A stretch of 64,000 nucleotides of DNA from Flavobacterium enshiense (GTDB lineage: Bacteria; Bacteroidota; Bacteroidia; Flavobacteriales; Flavobacteriaceae): NCBI RefSeq assembly GCF_022836875.1, contig NZ_CP090376.1:372001-436000 (forward strand), given 5' to 3'. Below the pieces are notes generated by a model, which worked only from the letters and a program-made list of their open reading frames with translations, did not search any database and was not told the DNA's origin. Shown piece after piece: positions 26,077 through 37,140 of the stretch (the first letter of the stretch is position 1; every line of letters starts with the position of its first letter). The position numbers and the translations under genes were made by a program.

Positions 26077-26112
26077 AAAAAGAGCGATTAATCTTGCTAA
26101 TCGCCCTTTTTA
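26077..26112 (+). terminator. Terminator of the small exported protein gene
   Basis: AGAGCGATTA pairs with TAATCGCCCT (one mismatch), with A before and T after, 15 bases downstream of the stop. Confidence 0.8.
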
Positions 26113-26177
26113 TTTATTAAATACTCACCGTCTATTGAAAAGAATTTTACCATATATTTGATTCAAAGGGAAAGAAA

Positions 26178-26741
26178 ATGAATCTTAAAAACCGCTGCGC
26201 CTGGTGCGAAAAAGACGATTTGTATCGCAACTACCACGACACCGAATGGGGCGTTCCCGTTTATGACGATCAGAAAATATTCGAGTTCCTGATTCTGGAA
26301 ACCTTTCAGGCCGGGCTGAGCTGGTACACCGTTTTGGCAAAAAGGGAGAACTTCCGAAACGCTTTTGACCACTTCGATTACAAGAAAGTTGCCAATTATT
26401 CCGAAGCCAAAATCGAATCACTAAAACAAAACGCCGGCATCATCCGCAACGGATTAAAAATCAAAGCCGCTGTGACCAATGCAGTCGCTTTTATGGAAGT
26501 CCAAAAAGAATTCGGCACGTTTTCCAACTACATTTGGGGCTTTGTAAACCACAAGCCTCAGGACAATAAACCCAAAACCATAAAAGAAGTTCCCGCCACT
26601 TCCGAAATCTCCGATACTTTGAGTAAAGACCTGAAAAAACGTGGTTTTAAATTCGTAGGTTCAACCGTAGTTTACGCACATATGCAGGCCACAGGAATGG
26701 TCAATGATCACGTGGAAGACTGCTGGACGAGAAAACAGTAG
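26178..26741 (+). CDS. tag: DNA-3-methyladenine glycosylase I
   Basis: Base-excision enzyme removing 3-methyladenine; 187 residues, the usual Tag size. Features: RCAWCEKDDLYRNYHDTEWG with the first zinc Cys, the ETFQAGLSWYTVLAKRENF helix pair, LKQNAGIIRNGLKI and the C-terminal VNDHVEDCW with the His and Cys zinc ligands. A TATATTTG -7 element is at 26153-26160. It is a single gene; the thiamine riboswitch starts about 90 bases downstream. Confidence 0.96.
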   Translation: MNLKNRCAWCEKDDLYRNYHDTEWGVPVYDDQKIFEFLILETFQAGLSWYTVLAKRENFRNAFDHFDYKKVANYSEAKIESLKQNAGIIRNGLKIKAAVTNAVAFMEVQKEFGTFSNYIWGFVNHKPQDNKPKTIKEVPATSEISDTLSKDLKKRGFKFVGSTVVYAHMQATGMVNDHVEDCWTRKQ

Positions 26742-26818
26742 GCAGTTTGCAGTCTCAGTTGACAATTACAACCACTAAACAATTTAGCGATTCGTAATTC
26801 GCAATTCATAATTTTTAC

Positions 26819-26826
26819 TACATTTG
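26819..26826 (+). promoter_or_regulatory. Candidate -7 element of the thiamine operon
   Basis: TACATTTG, a perfect TAnnTTTG, ends seven bases before the TPP riboswitch. No clear -33 TTTG is found at 19 bases, so the call rests on the -7 element and its position. Confidence 0.55.
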
Positions 26827-26832
26827 TCTCAC

Positions 26833-26912
26833 TTTAGGGGTGTCTGCAAAACGCAGGCTGAGATTTTACCCTCTGAACCTGATCTGGTTAATACCAGCGT
26901 AGGGAAAAGTAA
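26833..26912 (+). promoter_or_regulatory. TPP riboswitch (THI element) of the thiamine operon
   Basis: The conserved blocks appear in order: AGGGGTG, GCTGAGA, ACCCTCTGAACCTGATCTGG, TTAATACCAGCGTAGGGAA. GCAGG/CTGC-type pairing closes the variable P3 arm. The element binds thiamine pyrophosphate and represses downstream genes. thiS begins 77 bases after it. I see no strong terminator between the aptamer and thiS, so control may be at translation initiation, but this is not decided by sequence alone. Confidence 0.95.
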
Positions 26913-26989
26913 GATGACTTCATTCGAGTGCTTTTAAGCACGCATTGCAGCCATTCCTAAAGTATTTTGATATACTAAACCCAACAGGA

Positions 26990-27196
26990 ATGGAACTAAA
27001 AATCAACAACCAATACAAACAATTCGAAAGCGAAAGTCTTTCGGTACAAGCTTTGCTTGACCTTGAATTTCCGAACAAACAAAACGGAATCGCGCTTGCC
27101 GTGAACAACAATGTTATCCCTAAAATCCACTGGGAGACCACTACCCTTTCCGAAACCGACGATATTTTAATCATTACAGCAACACAAGGCGGATAA
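26990..27196 (+). CDS. thiS: Sulfur carrier protein ThiS
   Basis: A ubiquitin-like sulfur carrier, 68 residues from the ATG at 26990 (an earlier in-frame start at 26945 adds 15 unrelated residues). It has the ThiS beta-grasp pattern (GIALAVNNNVIPKIHW) and ends in the required Gly-Gly (ATQGG), which ThiF adenylates and which carries the thiocarboxylate to ThiG. First gene after the riboswitch. Confidence 0.95.
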   Translation: MELKINNQYKQFESESLSVQALLDLEFPNKQNGIALAVNNNVIPKIHWETTTLSETDDILIITATQGG

Positions 27197-27199
27197 AAT

Positions 27200-29239
<2,040 letters not shown>

Positions 29240-29240
29240 G

Positions 29241-29357
29241 AGTTAAAAGTAATAAGGGAAAAGGGACAAGGGAAAAGACATGGAATTAATAAAAAAACAT
29301 GATTTTCTTCAAATCAGACACTTTTCACTTATCCCTTATCTCTTCAAACTTATCCCT
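29241..29357. repeat. Purine/pyrimidine inverted-repeat spacer between thiC and tenI
   Basis: The left arm (29241-29278) is purine-rich, built from AAGGGAAAAGGGACAAGGG. The right arm (29321-29357) is pyrimidine-rich, built from CTTATCCCTTATCTC and ACTTATCCCT. The arms are partly complementary. A similar ACTTATCCCTT stretch recurs in the thiH-thiF spacer and related arms before ribonuclease G. Confidence 0.5.
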
Positions 29358-29368
29358 AAAACAAAAAC

Positions 29369-29953
29369 ATGATCATAATTACCAATCCGACTAACATTGA
29401 AAACGAAATCAGCATTATCCATTCGCTTTTTGCGGAAGGCTTGCCATTATTGCATGTGCGTAAGCCCGATTTTTCAGAAGCGGAAATGAAGTCGTTTCTA
29501 TCGGAAATCGGATTGGAATTTCGAAACCGATTGGTTTTACACAGTGACCATCATTTGGCAGACACTTTTGGCGTCAACCGACTACATTTCACGGAAAGTA
29601 ACCGAAGTAAAGCCAAACTATTTTCAGAATCAAAATGGATAAAATCAGCATCTGTTCACTCAATAGAAGCCTTCAACGCACTTGAAGGCGATTGGAATTA
29701 TGCTTTTTTGAGTCCGGTTTTCTCCAGCATTTCAAAATCAGATTACATTTCCGGTAACAATCATCTCGAAGCAATAAAACAACGCAACAATTTAAAAACT
29801 AAAATCATTGCTTTGGGTGGGATCTCATCAGAAAACATTCAAAAAACACTTGAACACGGTTTCGATGATGTTGCACTATTGGGAAGCATCTGGCTTAACA
29901 TTAACCCTATTGAAAATTTTAAAAAATGTCAGCAAATCGTCCTTTCGTTTTAA
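29369..29953 (+). CDS. ThiE/TenI family protein, probably thiazole tautomerase
   Basis: A 194-residue TIM-barrel protein. It has LLHVRKPDFSEAE where true thiamine phosphate synthases have a QLRxK motif, and SASVHSIEAF, matching the TenI region that carries the catalytic His. The end ALGGISSENI and DDVALLGSIW fits the phosphate-binding loops. The second ThiE-like protein of the operon (30674-31297) keeps QLRFK, so this one is more likely the TenI-type aromatising tautomerase of the thiazole product. Its 3' end overlaps thiD by 28 bases. The split of roles between the two is inferred from motifs only. Confidence 0.75.
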   Translation: MIIITNPTNIENEISIIHSLFAEGLPLLHVRKPDFSEAEMKSFLSEIGLEFRNRLVLHSDHHLADTFGVNRLHFTESNRSKAKLFSESKWIKSASVHSIEAFNALEGDWNYAFLSPVFSSISKSDYISGNNHLEAIKQRNNLKTKIIALGGISSENIQKTLEHGFDDVALLGSIWLNINPIENFKKCQQIVLSF

Positions 29954-30681
29954 CTATTGCCGGACTTGACCCATCAGGTGGTGCCGGTATTTTGTCGGAC
30001 ATTAAGACATTCGAACAACATCGGGTTTACGGTCTGGCCATTACAACTGGAAATACCATCCAAACGGAAAATCAATTCTATATGATACAATGGACCGATT
30101 TGGATTTTGTATTGGATTCAATAAAAAAAATATTTAGGACTTATGATATAAAAGCCGTGAAAATAGGAATTATTCCTTCATTGGAATATTTAAAAAAAAT
30201 TGTTTCCCTTATAAAAAAACATTCTCCCCGAACAAAAATCATTTGGGATACCGTCTTGAAATCGACCACCGAATTTGAATTCACAACCGTAGAAAACAAA
30301 GCGGAACTGCAGAAAATTTTAAAGAAAATCGATTTGATTACACCGAACTACAATGAAATACTGAAACTTTCCGATTCGAAAAATTCGGCAAAGGAAATTG
30401 CTCAGGAGCTTTCAACATATTGTTCCGTTTTACTCAAAGGAGGACATCATCCCAAGCAAAAAGGGGTAGACTATCTCTTCATGGACGAAGAATGTGCAAA
30501 ATTGGTCAGCACCAAGGTCATTACTTCCGAAAAACACGGTTCCGGTTGTGTCTTATCCTCTGCTATTACGGCAAATCTCGCTTTAGGGCATGATTTTATT
30601 TTATCATCGATGAAAGCCAAAAATTATATAGAAAAATACCTAACCTCAAACACAACTTTATTAGGATATCACCATGTTTAG
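29926..30681 (+). CDS. thiD: Hydroxymethylpyrimidine/phosphomethylpyrimidine kinase
   Basis: Phosphorylates HMP and HMP-P to HMP-PP; 251 residues, ribokinase fold. Motifs: LTIAGLDPSGGAGILSDIKT at the N-terminus, AVKIGIIPS, the LITPNYNEI strand, LLKGGHH and the ATP/anion-hole segment EKHGSGCVLSSAI with the catalytic region. It overlaps the upstream tenI-like gene by 28 bases and thiE by eight, so translation is coupled. Confidence 0.95.
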   Translation: MSANRPFVLTIAGLDPSGGAGILSDIKTFEQHRVYGLAITTGNTIQTENQFYMIQWTDLDFVLDSIKKIFRTYDIKAVKIGIIPSLEYLKKIVSLIKKHSPRTKIIWDTVLKSTTEFEFTTVENKAELQKILKKIDLITPNYNEILKLSDSKNSAKEIAQELSTYCSVLLKGGHHPKQKGVDYLFMDEECAKLVSTKVITSEKHGSGCVLSSAITANLALGHDFILSSMKAKNYIEKYLTSNTTLLGYHHV

Positions 30682-31297
30682 CAAACTACAATATATCTCT
30701 CAAGGGAAAACGACCAAAGAACAACTGTACAACATTCATCAGGCTTTGGATAACGGATCCGATTGGATTCAGTTGCGGTTCAAAAACAGAAATCCACAGG
30801 AACTTTTCACTTTGGCGGAAGCCATAAAAACACTTTGCGAAGAATACCTGGCTACTTTCATCATTAATGACAATGTTGACTTGGCAGTTCACATCAATGC
30901 CGACGGCGTTCATCTAGGATTGAATGACATGAAAATAGAAGACGCCCGAAACATATTAGGTAACCATAAAATTATTGGTGGTACCGCAAACACAATAGAA
31001 GATGTTTTGCAACGCATTAAAGAAAATTGCGACTATATCGGATTAGGCCCTTTCCGATTTACAACTACAAAAGACAATCTCAGTCCGATTTTAGGATTGC
31101 GGGGTTATCAGAACATTGTCGCCCAGATGAAAGTCCAAAACCTGGACATCCCTGTTTATGCCATCGGCGGAATTCGGTTAGAGGACACTGAGTCACTAAT
31201 GGAAACCGGAATACACGGCATTGCCATCTCAGGTCTGATCACCGAAAATCCTCAATTATTAACACAACTCAATGAAAAACTTTATGTCAATATTTAA
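30674..31297 (+). CDS. thiE: Thiamine phosphate synthase
   Basis: Joins HMP-PP and the thiazole phosphate; 207 residues. It has the pyrophosphate motif [29 protein letters not shown] (family: ND..D.A....DGVHLGQ), [23 protein letters not shown] and YAIGGIR. These mark it as the true ThiE beside the TenI-like paralogue. Overlaps thiD by eight bases. Confidence 0.94.
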   Translation: MFSKLQYISQGKTTKEQLYNIHQALDNGSDWIQLRFKNRNPQELFTLAEAIKTLCEEYLATFIINDNVDLAVHINADGVHLGLNDMKIEDARNILGNHKIIGGTANTIEDVLQRIKENCDYIGLGPFRFTTTKDNLSPILGLRGYQNIVAQMKVQNLDIPVYAIGGIRLEDTESLMETGIHGIAISGLITENPQLLTQLNEKLYVNI

Positions 31298-32054
31298 CAT
31301 AGCCGACAAAACTTTTACATCACGATTGTTTTTGGGAACAGGAAAATTTGGTTCTAACCAGCAAATGGAAGAAGCAATCCTGGCCTCTGAAAGTGAATTG
31401 GTGACCGTAGCCTTAAAACGCATTGATTTGGAAACAGAAACCGATGCGATATTGTCACATATCAATCACCATCACATCAATCTGTTACCAAACACATCAG
31501 GAGCACGTAATGCGAAAGAAGCCATTTTTGCGGCCCAGTTGGCTAGAGAAGCATTGGAAACGAACTGGCTGAAACTTGAAATCCACCCAGATCCGAAATA
31601 TTTACTGCCTGACCCGATTGAAACCCTCAAAGCGACTGAAGAATTAGCTAAACTGGGTTTCATCATCCTTCCTTACGTTCATGCGGACCCTGTACTGTGC
31701 AAACGATTGGAAGATGCCGGAACAGCCGCCGTTATGCCTTTAGGCTCGCCTATAGGAAGCAACAAAGGTTTAAAAACCGAAGACTTTCTGGAAATCATCA
31801 TCGAGCAAAGCAAAGTTCCGGTTATTGTCGACGCTGGAATTGGAGCACCATCTCATGCCACACGAGCCATGGAAATGGGTGCCGATGCTGTTTTGGTTAA
31901 TACCGCTATTGCCGTAGCCGGAAATCCGAAACTTATGGCAGAAGCTTTTAAGGAAGCCGTTATTGCGGGAAGAAAAGCCTACGAAGCCCAATTGGCACAA
32001 ACAATGAACAAAGCAATAGCTTCGAGTCCGTTGACTGCATTTTTATATGAATAG
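31284..32054 (+). CDS. thiG: Thiazole synthase ThiG
   Basis: Builds the thiazole ring from DXP, ThiS-thiocarboxylate and dehydroglycine; 256 residues from ATG 31284. A second in-frame ATG at 31272 would add four residues. Motifs: [39 protein letters not shown] with the Schiff-base Lys, [14 protein letters not shown] and [11 protein letters not shown]. The 5' end lies inside thiE and the 3' end abuts thiH. Confidence 0.97.
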   Translation: MSIFNIADKTFTSRLFLGTGKFGSNQQMEEAILASESELVTVALKRIDLETETDAILSHINHHHINLLPNTSGARNAKEAIFAAQLAREALETNWLKLEIHPDPKYLLPDPIETLKATEELAKLGFIILPYVHADPVLCKRLEDAGTAAVMPLGSPIGSNKGLKTEDFLEIIIEQSKVPVIVDAGIGAPSHATRAMEMGADAVLVNTAIAVAGNPKLMAEAFKEAVIAGRKAYEAQLAQTMNKAIASSPLTAFLYE

Positions 32055-33171
32055 CATGAATACTTTTAAATCTGCTTTTGAAACTTACAGCTGGGATTCG
32101 GTACAAACCAAAATCAATCAAACCACATCCAAGGAGGTTGAAACGGCATTGTCCAAAAACAAAAGGACACTCGATGATTTCCTGGTTCTAATTTCCCCGG
32201 CAGCAAAACCTTTTCTCGAGGAAATGGCACAGCAAAGTCATGTCTTAACCAAAAAGCGTTTCGGAAAAACCATACAGATGTACGCTCCCATGTACCTGAG
32301 CAACGAATGCCAGAACATTTGCACTTATTGCGGTTTCAGTTTGGATAACAAAATCAAACGAAAAACGCTGACGGAAAGAGAAATAGAAATCGAAATAGCC
32401 GAACTGAAAAAGGCCGGGTTCGATCATGTGCTCTTGGTTACCGGAGAAGCGAATTACACCGTAAACATCAATTATTTTCTAAAAGCCGTAGCGCAAATCA
32501 AAAAGCAATTTTCTTCCATATCGATTGAAGTTCAGCCATTATTGGAAGAGGAATATCTTCAGTTGCATGAAGCCGGTGTTCATACAGTTTTAGTGTATCA
32601 GGAAACCTACCATCGGGAAGTTTACAAAGAATATCACCCAAAAGGGAAAAAATCCAACTTCGATTTCCGTTTGGAAACACCAGATCGGGTTGGTAGATCA
32701 GGCATCCACAAAATTGGGTTGGGCGTTCTGCTTGGATTGGAAGATTGGCGCACCGACAGCTTTTTCAATGCTTTGCACCTTGACTATCTTCAGAAAACGT
32801 ATTGGCAGAGTAAATACTCCGTTTCCTTTCCGCGATTGCGTCCGGCCGAAGGAATCATCGAGCCAAACTTTATCATGGAAGACAGTGATTTGCTCCAACT
32901 GATATGTGCGTACCGACTGTGGAACGAAGATCTGGAAATATCTATTTCCACGAGGGAAAACGAAAAATTCAGAAACAATGTAATTCCGATTGGCGTGACT
33001 TCGATGAGCGCAGGCTCCAAGACGAATCCGGGCGGTTATGCCGTGGATGTGGAATCTCTGGAACAATTTGAAACGAGCGACGACCGTTCTGCCAAAGAAA
33101 TTGCTTCCATAATTACGAGCAAAGGTTATGAACCGGTCTGGAAAGACTGGGATAAAGCCTACACCACCTAA
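32047..33171 (+). CDS. thiH: Tyrosine lyase ThiH (2-iminoacetate synthase)
   Basis: Radical-SAM enzyme that cleaves tyrosine to dehydroglycine for ThiG; 374 residues. The cluster motif is [10 protein letters not shown] (CxxxCxxC) near residue 85, preceded by [10 protein letters not shown]. HRxVYK-like [11 protein letters not shown] and PRLRPAEG follow as in homologues. The start may be 32047, overlapping thiG by eight bases, or the ATG at 32056. Using ThiH rather than the oxidase ThiO implies oxygen-independent dehydroglycine supply. Confidence 0.95.
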   Translation: MNSMNTFKSAFETYSWDSVQTKINQTTSKEVETALSKNKRTLDDFLVLISPAAKPFLEEMAQQSHVLTKKRFGKTIQMYAPMYLSNECQNICTYCGFSLDNKIKRKTLTEREIEIEIAELKKAGFDHVLLVTGEANYTVNINYFLKAVAQIKKQFSSISIEVQPLLEEEYLQLHEAGVHTVLVYQETYHREVYKEYHPKGKKSNFDFRLETPDRVGRSGIHKIGLGVLLGLEDWRTDSFFNALHLDYLQKTYWQSKYSVSFPRLRPAEGIIEPNFIMEDSDLLQLICAYRLWNEDLEISISTRENEKFRNNVIPIGVTSMSAGSKTNPGGYAVDVESLEQFETSDDRSAKEIASIITSKGYEPVWKDWDKAYTT

Positions 33172-33218
33172 ACACCTTTTTACTTATCCCTTTTCACCTT
33201 TTCCCTTAAAATTAAATT

Positions 33219-33929
33219 ATGATTAACATACACGATTACTTACGCTATAGCAAACCCATGCTCCTTCCGGAAGTTGGCGAAGCAGGACAATTGAAACTCA
33301 AAGAAGCTAAAGTATTGGTTATTGGTGCTGGCGGTTTAGGCTGTCCGGCATTACAATATCTGGCGGCTTCCGGAGTTGGCACCATAGGCCTTGTCGATTT
33401 TGACAAAGTGGAACTGCACAACCTTCACCGTCAGATTTTATACACCGAAAACAATATCAATAATTCCAAAGCCGTTACTGCCAAAACGGTTTTAGAAACG
33501 TTGAATCCCCATATTAAAGTACAGGCTTTTGATAAAAAACTTACGATTGAAAACGCAGATCAATTGCTTTCAGACTTTGATGTGATTGTCGATGGTTGTG
33601 ATAATTTCTCAACACGTTATCTTGTAAACGATACCTGCGTCAAACTAAACAAACCCCTGATTTACGGAAGCATCCTGAAATTCGAAGGACAAATCGCCGT
33701 TTTCAACCATAAAGGTTCCAAAAACCTGAGGGATTTATTTCCCGAGCCGCCTAATCCGGAAGATGTGCCCAATTGCAGTCTGAATGGTGTTTTGGGAACG
33801 TTACCGGGAATTATCGGAACCATGATGGCACACGAAACCTTAAAGTTGATTATGGATTTACCAACGCTGGAAAATGAGCTTGTGCTCTTTAACGCATTGA
33901 GCTGGAGTTACAACAAGATGAAATTTTAA
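33219..33929 (+). CDS. thiF: ThiF/MoeB-type adenylyltransferase
   Basis: Adenylates the C-terminal Gly of ThiS; 236 residues. The Rossmann loop VLVIGAGGLGCPALQYLAAS, DFDKVELHNLHRQ with the catalytic Arg, and VDGCDNFSTRYLVND are intact, as is the NCSLNGVLGTLPG region with one Cys. The paired CxxC zinc ligands found in many ThiF/MoeB proteins are not seen, so this is a zinc-free type. It is the last thi gene, 47 bases after thiH across a pyrimidine-rich spacer. A MoeB role cannot be excluded from sequence but the context favours ThiF. Confidence 0.9.
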   Translation: MINIHDYLRYSKPMLLPEVGEAGQLKLKEAKVLVIGAGGLGCPALQYLAASGVGTIGLVDFDKVELHNLHRQILYTENNINNSKAVTAKTVLETLNPHIKVQAFDKKLTIENADQLLSDFDVIVDGCDNFSTRYLVNDTCVKLNKPLIYGSILKFEGQIAVFNHKGSKNLRDLFPEPPNPEDVPNCSLNGVLGTLPGIIGTMMAHETLKLIMDLPTLENELVLFNALSWSYNKMKF

Positions 33930-33974
33930 CTATATTTATACATTGACAGAATTTATCAAAATCTTCTTTTATCA

Positions 33975-34733
33975 ATGTTTAGACACCGAGGCAAGAACAG
34001 AACATTCCGGCACAACTTACGATTGGCTTCCAATCTCTCATTGGTTGCCGGAATAGTGAACAGCGTAGGTGTTTTGGCTATTAGCACATTAACCACTAAC
34101 GTAACCGGACATTTTGCCTATTTTGCCGAAGAATTAATTATCGGACAATATATTAAAGCCATTCCTTACCTCCTTTACATTTGCTTTTTCTTTTTAGGGG
34201 CTTTCATTTCGAATTTTTTTATTGAAATAGCCGTAATCAACAAAAAGAAGTACATTCACACTACTCCCATGCTATTGGAAATAACCGTGCTCGTTCTGGC
34301 AAGTTTCTGGAGCTATTGGAATTTTACGGATAATGGAAATGCCACCCAAATCGCCTATCTTCTTTTATTCTCCATGGGGTTACAGAATGCTTTGGTAACC
34401 AAGATATCGCAGTCTACGGTTCGCACCACACACCTGACCGGACTCTTTACCGATTTGGGAATCGAAACCTCTCAGTATTTTTTCTACAGAAACCATCCGA
34501 ATACGGTCAACCTGAAAAAAAATATTTTCCTGAAACTTTCTATTGTAGTATTCTTTTTTGCAGGCTGCATTACAGGTGCTGTATTGTTTTACCAGATTGG
34601 CACCCGAGCACTGCTCATTGCAGCCATACTGCTCACCATCACCTTAACCATGGATAATCTGATATTATATTATATTTTCGCACGAAGAAAATTCAAACGA
34701 AAAACAAACACTCAAAGATCCGAAACGGATTAA
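33975..34733 (+). CDS. YoaK/DUF1275 family membrane protein
   Basis: A 252-residue inner-membrane protein with about six hydrophobic helices. Family motifs: [17 protein letters not shown] near the start, [41 protein letters not shown], then the final paired helices. The DUF1275 family is widespread and unassigned; the conserved polar TGH and QNA segments suggest transport. It is 45 bases after thiF and may be read through from the thi operon, but is not a thiamine gene. VF530 follows 11 bases later. Confidence 0.85.
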   Translation: MFRHRGKNRTFRHNLRLASNLSLVAGIVNSVGVLAISTLTTNVTGHFAYFAEELIIGQYIKAIPYLLYICFFFLGAFISNFFIEIAVINKKKYIHTTPMLLEITVLVLASFWSYWNFTDNGNATQIAYLLLFSMGLQNALVTKISQSTVRTTHLTGLFTDLGIETSQYFFYRNHPNTVNLKKNIFLKLSIVVFFFAGCITGAVLFYQIGTRALLIAAILLTITLTMDNLILYYIFARRKFKRKTNTQRSETD

Positions 34734-34744
34734 AGAAAAAACGA

Positions 34745-34966
34745 ATGAGCAAAGACCCACTACACGGAATAACCCTAAAAACCATAGTTGAAGACTTAGT
34801 AAATTTCTATGGATTTGACACATTAGGTGAACTGATTAATATCAAATGTTTTAGGGAAAACCCATCGGTAAAATCGAGTCTGACGTTTTTGAGAAAAACC
34901 GATTGGGCCAGAACAAAAGTGGAAGAATTGTATATCCGAACGTTGCCAAAAATGAAAAAAGAGTAA
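34745..34966 (+). CDS. VF530 family DNA-binding protein
   Basis: A 73-residue protein of the DUF2132/VF530 family: [48 protein letters not shown]. The Vibrio member has a compact helical fold thought to bind DNA. No other domain is present. It is closely spaced after the YoaK gene, suggesting cotranscription, and ends four bases from the convergent aat stop. Confidence 0.88.
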   Translation: MSKDPLHGITLKTIVEDLVNFYGFDTLGELINIKCFRENPSVKSSLTFLRKTDWARTKVEELYIRTLPKMKKE

Positions 34967-34969
34967 GAT

Positions 34970-35626
34970 TTACTTAGGACGGTAATTCAGAATCTGCATA
35001 AAGTCGTCCCGGTCTATTTCTCCGCAGCCTAAACTTTCCAAATGCTCGTTGTACACCTGGCAATCGAGTAAGAGATAGTGATTCTCTTTGAGGTAATTTA
35101 CCAGTGATACAAAAGCTACTTTACTGGCATTGGACACTTTGGAAAACATACTTTCTCCGCAGAAAACATGACCTAAATCGATGCCGTACAAACCTCCTAC
35201 GAGTTCATCATTTTGCCATACCTCAACGGATTTGGCGCGACCTAGTTCGTGCAATTTACAATAGGCTTCAATCATGTCGTCGGTAATCCAGGTTCCGTTT
35301 TGTCCTTCGCGCTTGGCGGTTTGGCAATTGGAAATCACCGCTCTGAAATCCATATTAAAGGTTACCTTAAAAATATTGCGGTTGAGGATGTTCCGCATGC
35401 TTTTGGAAGTTTTGAAATCATCCGGAAACAGTACCATGCGGTCTTCGGGAGCCCACCATGTAATGGGTTCACCATCTTCAAACCAAGGGAATATCCCGCT
35501 ATTATAGGCCAACAAAAGCCGCTCCACAGACAAATCGCCACCCACGGCAATGATACCGGACGGATGTGTTTCGGAAACGGGCGGGAACCAAAGTTCCTTG
35601 TCTAAAAAGTGTATTCTTTGCGGCAC
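34970..35626 (-). CDS. aat: Leucyl/phenylalanyl-tRNA--protein transferase
   Basis: N-end rule enzyme that adds Leu or Phe to N-terminal Arg/Lys of proteins for ClpS/ClpAP degradation; 218 residues. Motifs: GIIAVGGDLSVERLLLAYNSGIFPW, WWAPEDRMVLFP, TWITDDMIEAYCKLHELG, SVEVW, LVGGLYGIDLGHVFCGESMF. The start codon is GTG at 35624-35626; no ATG precedes the conserved ELWFPP, so GTG is accepted. Transcribed alone, as a terminator separates it from DUF3127. Confidence 0.95.
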   Translation of the reverse strand: MPQRIHFLDKELWFPPVSETHPSGIIAVGGDLSVERLLLAYNSGIFPWFEDGEPITWWAPEDRMVLFPDDFKTSKSMRNILNRNIFKVTFNMDFRAVISNCQTAKREGQNGTWITDDMIEAYCKLHELGRAKSVEVWQNDELVGGLYGIDLGHVFCGESMFSKVSNASKVAFVSLVNYLKENHYLLLDCQVYNEHLESLGCGEIDRDDFMQILNYRPK

Positions 35627-35651
35627 AAATAAAATCTTTACAAAAACAAAA

Positions 35652-35687
35652 AAGTCAGAAATTTAAAGTTACTCAAATTTCTGACTT
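35652..35687 (-). terminator. Terminator of the flavin reductase-DUF3127 unit
   Basis: AAGTCAGAAATTT pairs perfectly with AAATTTCTGACTT (13 bp, ten-base loop). On the minus strand a T-rich run follows. Confidence 0.85.
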
Positions 35688-35710
35688 CTCTTTCAATTCT
35701 TATTTCTCAA

Positions 35711-36091
35711 TTAGAAAGGCAAATCGTCGTGCTCTTCTTCTTTGAAATTCGATACCGGTTCGAACGCTTCGCTTGCGGGCATTGGTGGCATTTGTGGTGC
35801 ACCTGCCGGAGCTTCAGCTTGCAATCTTTCTACTCTCCATCCTTGGATTGAGTTGAAATATTTAGTTTCTCCTTGCGGATTTACCCATTCTCTTCCTCTT
35901 AAATTAATGGAAACTTTAACGGCCTCACCTACTCTGTAGCTATCCAATAAATCACATTTGTCCTGAGTGAACTCAATCATAATGTGTTGTGGATACTGCT
36001 CGTCCGTAGTAACTACCATTTCTCTTTTTCTAAATGAAGCACTTACCTGTTGTGCTGCATTGATCACTTTTACTTTACCTGTAACTTCCAT
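35711..36091 (-). CDS. DUF3127 domain-containing protein
   Basis: A 126-residue protein typical of Bacteroidota. It has MEVTGKVKVINAAQQVSASF at the start, FRKREMVVTTDEQYPQHI, and WVNPQGETKYFNSIQGWRVER, an OB-fold-like strand pattern. The tail is Ala/Pro-rich and ends in acidic DDLPF, which resembles the C-terminal tip of SSB proteins. A nucleic-acid or SSB-partner role is therefore possible but unproven. It follows the flavin reductase gene by 12 bases and ends at a strong terminator. Confidence 0.8.
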   Translation of the reverse strand: MEVTGKVKVINAAQQVSASFRKREMVVTTDEQYPQHIMIEFTQDKCDLLDSYRVGEAVKVSINLRGREWVNPQGETKYFNSIQGWRVERLQAEAPAGAPQMPPMPASEAFEPVSNFKEEEHDDLPF

Positions 36092-36103
36092 CTTCTGTAT
36101 TAA

Positions 36104-36979
36104 TTATTGTTTTGCTAAAAGTACTTTCCATGCGGTTAGCACTTCGTTTTTATCTAAATATTCCTTGGCCATTTGGAACTTCTTCTCCTCATCGTCTGAG
36201 CTTAAAACTGCTTTGATTCCGAAATCCTCTTTTACAAATATAGCAATTTCTTCTTCAGTTGGCACAGCTTCAATGTTCCCTAATTTTCCTAAATCATTGC
36301 CGTCGAAAACAGGACTTCCTTTTACGAAATCCGGCACTACGTCTACGCCTACACCTAAAGTTGTCAGCGGTTTTTCTACTTCGAACAATCCCATATTGGC
36401 GCGGGTATACCAGTTTCCACCCATACGGGCCACCAAATCGATTTTGTGCTGATCTATCGCTCCGTTAGCATCCAGCACTTCTTCGTTGATATGGATTTTC
36501 ACTACTTCGCAAATAACCAAGTTTCCTGCTCCACCCTGATCACCTAGTGAAACGATTTCATTTACCTTACATTCAAACTGTACCGGGCTTTCTCCTACAC
36601 GGTATGGTTTTACAATATCGGAAGGCACCATAGTCAACCCGGCCTTTTCGAATTCATTAACGCCATCACCATATTCCGTACTCGATAAAGAGGCTTGCTG
36701 CACGATATCATGATTCACCACATTAATAACCACTTCACGGGTAGCTTCTGCATTGATCAAGGTATGCTTAATCGTATTGTCACGCACACGTCGGGCAGGT
36801 GAAAAAATCAATATTGGGGGATTGGAACTGAACACATTAAAGAAACTGAACGGCGATAAGTTCGGGTTTCCGTTTTTATCCAACGTACTTGCAAAAGCTA
36901 TCGGTCTTGGTCCAACGGCACCCTGAAGGTATGCCTGTAATTTCGTCGGAGCCAATTCCTTCGGATCAACGCTAATCAT
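36104..36979 (-). CDS. Flavin reductase-like FMN-binding protein
   Basis: A 291-residue protein from ATG 36979 (a reading from 37030 adds 17 unrelated residues). The N-terminal 200 residues match the flavin reductase/DIM6-NTAB family: GAVGPRPIAFASTLD, NLSPFSFFNVFSSNPP, then REVVINVVNHD and SPVQFECKVNEIV. The C-terminal 60 residues are a helical extension. It binds FMN and may reduce it or act on another flavin substrate; the substrate is unknown. Cotranscribed with DUF3127, divergent from the histidine kinase. Confidence 0.85.
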   Translation of the reverse strand: MISVDPKELAPTKLQAYLQGAVGPRPIAFASTLDKNGNPNLSPFSFFNVFSSNPPILIFSPARRVRDNTIKHTLINAEATREVVINVVNHDIVQQASLSSTEYGDGVNEFEKAGLTMVPSDIVKPYRVGESPVQFECKVNEIVSLGDQGGAGNLVICEVVKIHINEEVLDANGAIDQHKIDLVARMGGNWYTRANMGLFEVEKPLTTLGVGVDVVPDFVKGSPVFDGNDLGKLGNIEAVPTEEEIAIFVKEDFGIKAVLSSDDEEKKFQMAKEYLDKNEVLTAWKVLLAKQ

Positions 36980-37140
36980 AATCTGAAAAATTTTGTCAAA
37001 GATACTTTTTTGACTTGAAACTTCCCTCAATTTTAACTCAAAACAAATGTAGGAAAATTTATCGTTTGAAAATAAACTTTGCCTGTACCGATAAACTTAG
37101 TAACTTAGCTATTCTATAACCCAGGCATCCCAAACAAAGT

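Noticed and set aside
29240..29368. Possible CRISPR-like repeats in thiC-tenI and rng leaders
   Set aside because: The units are short, irregular and facing each other; there are no equal-length spacers and no cas genes.
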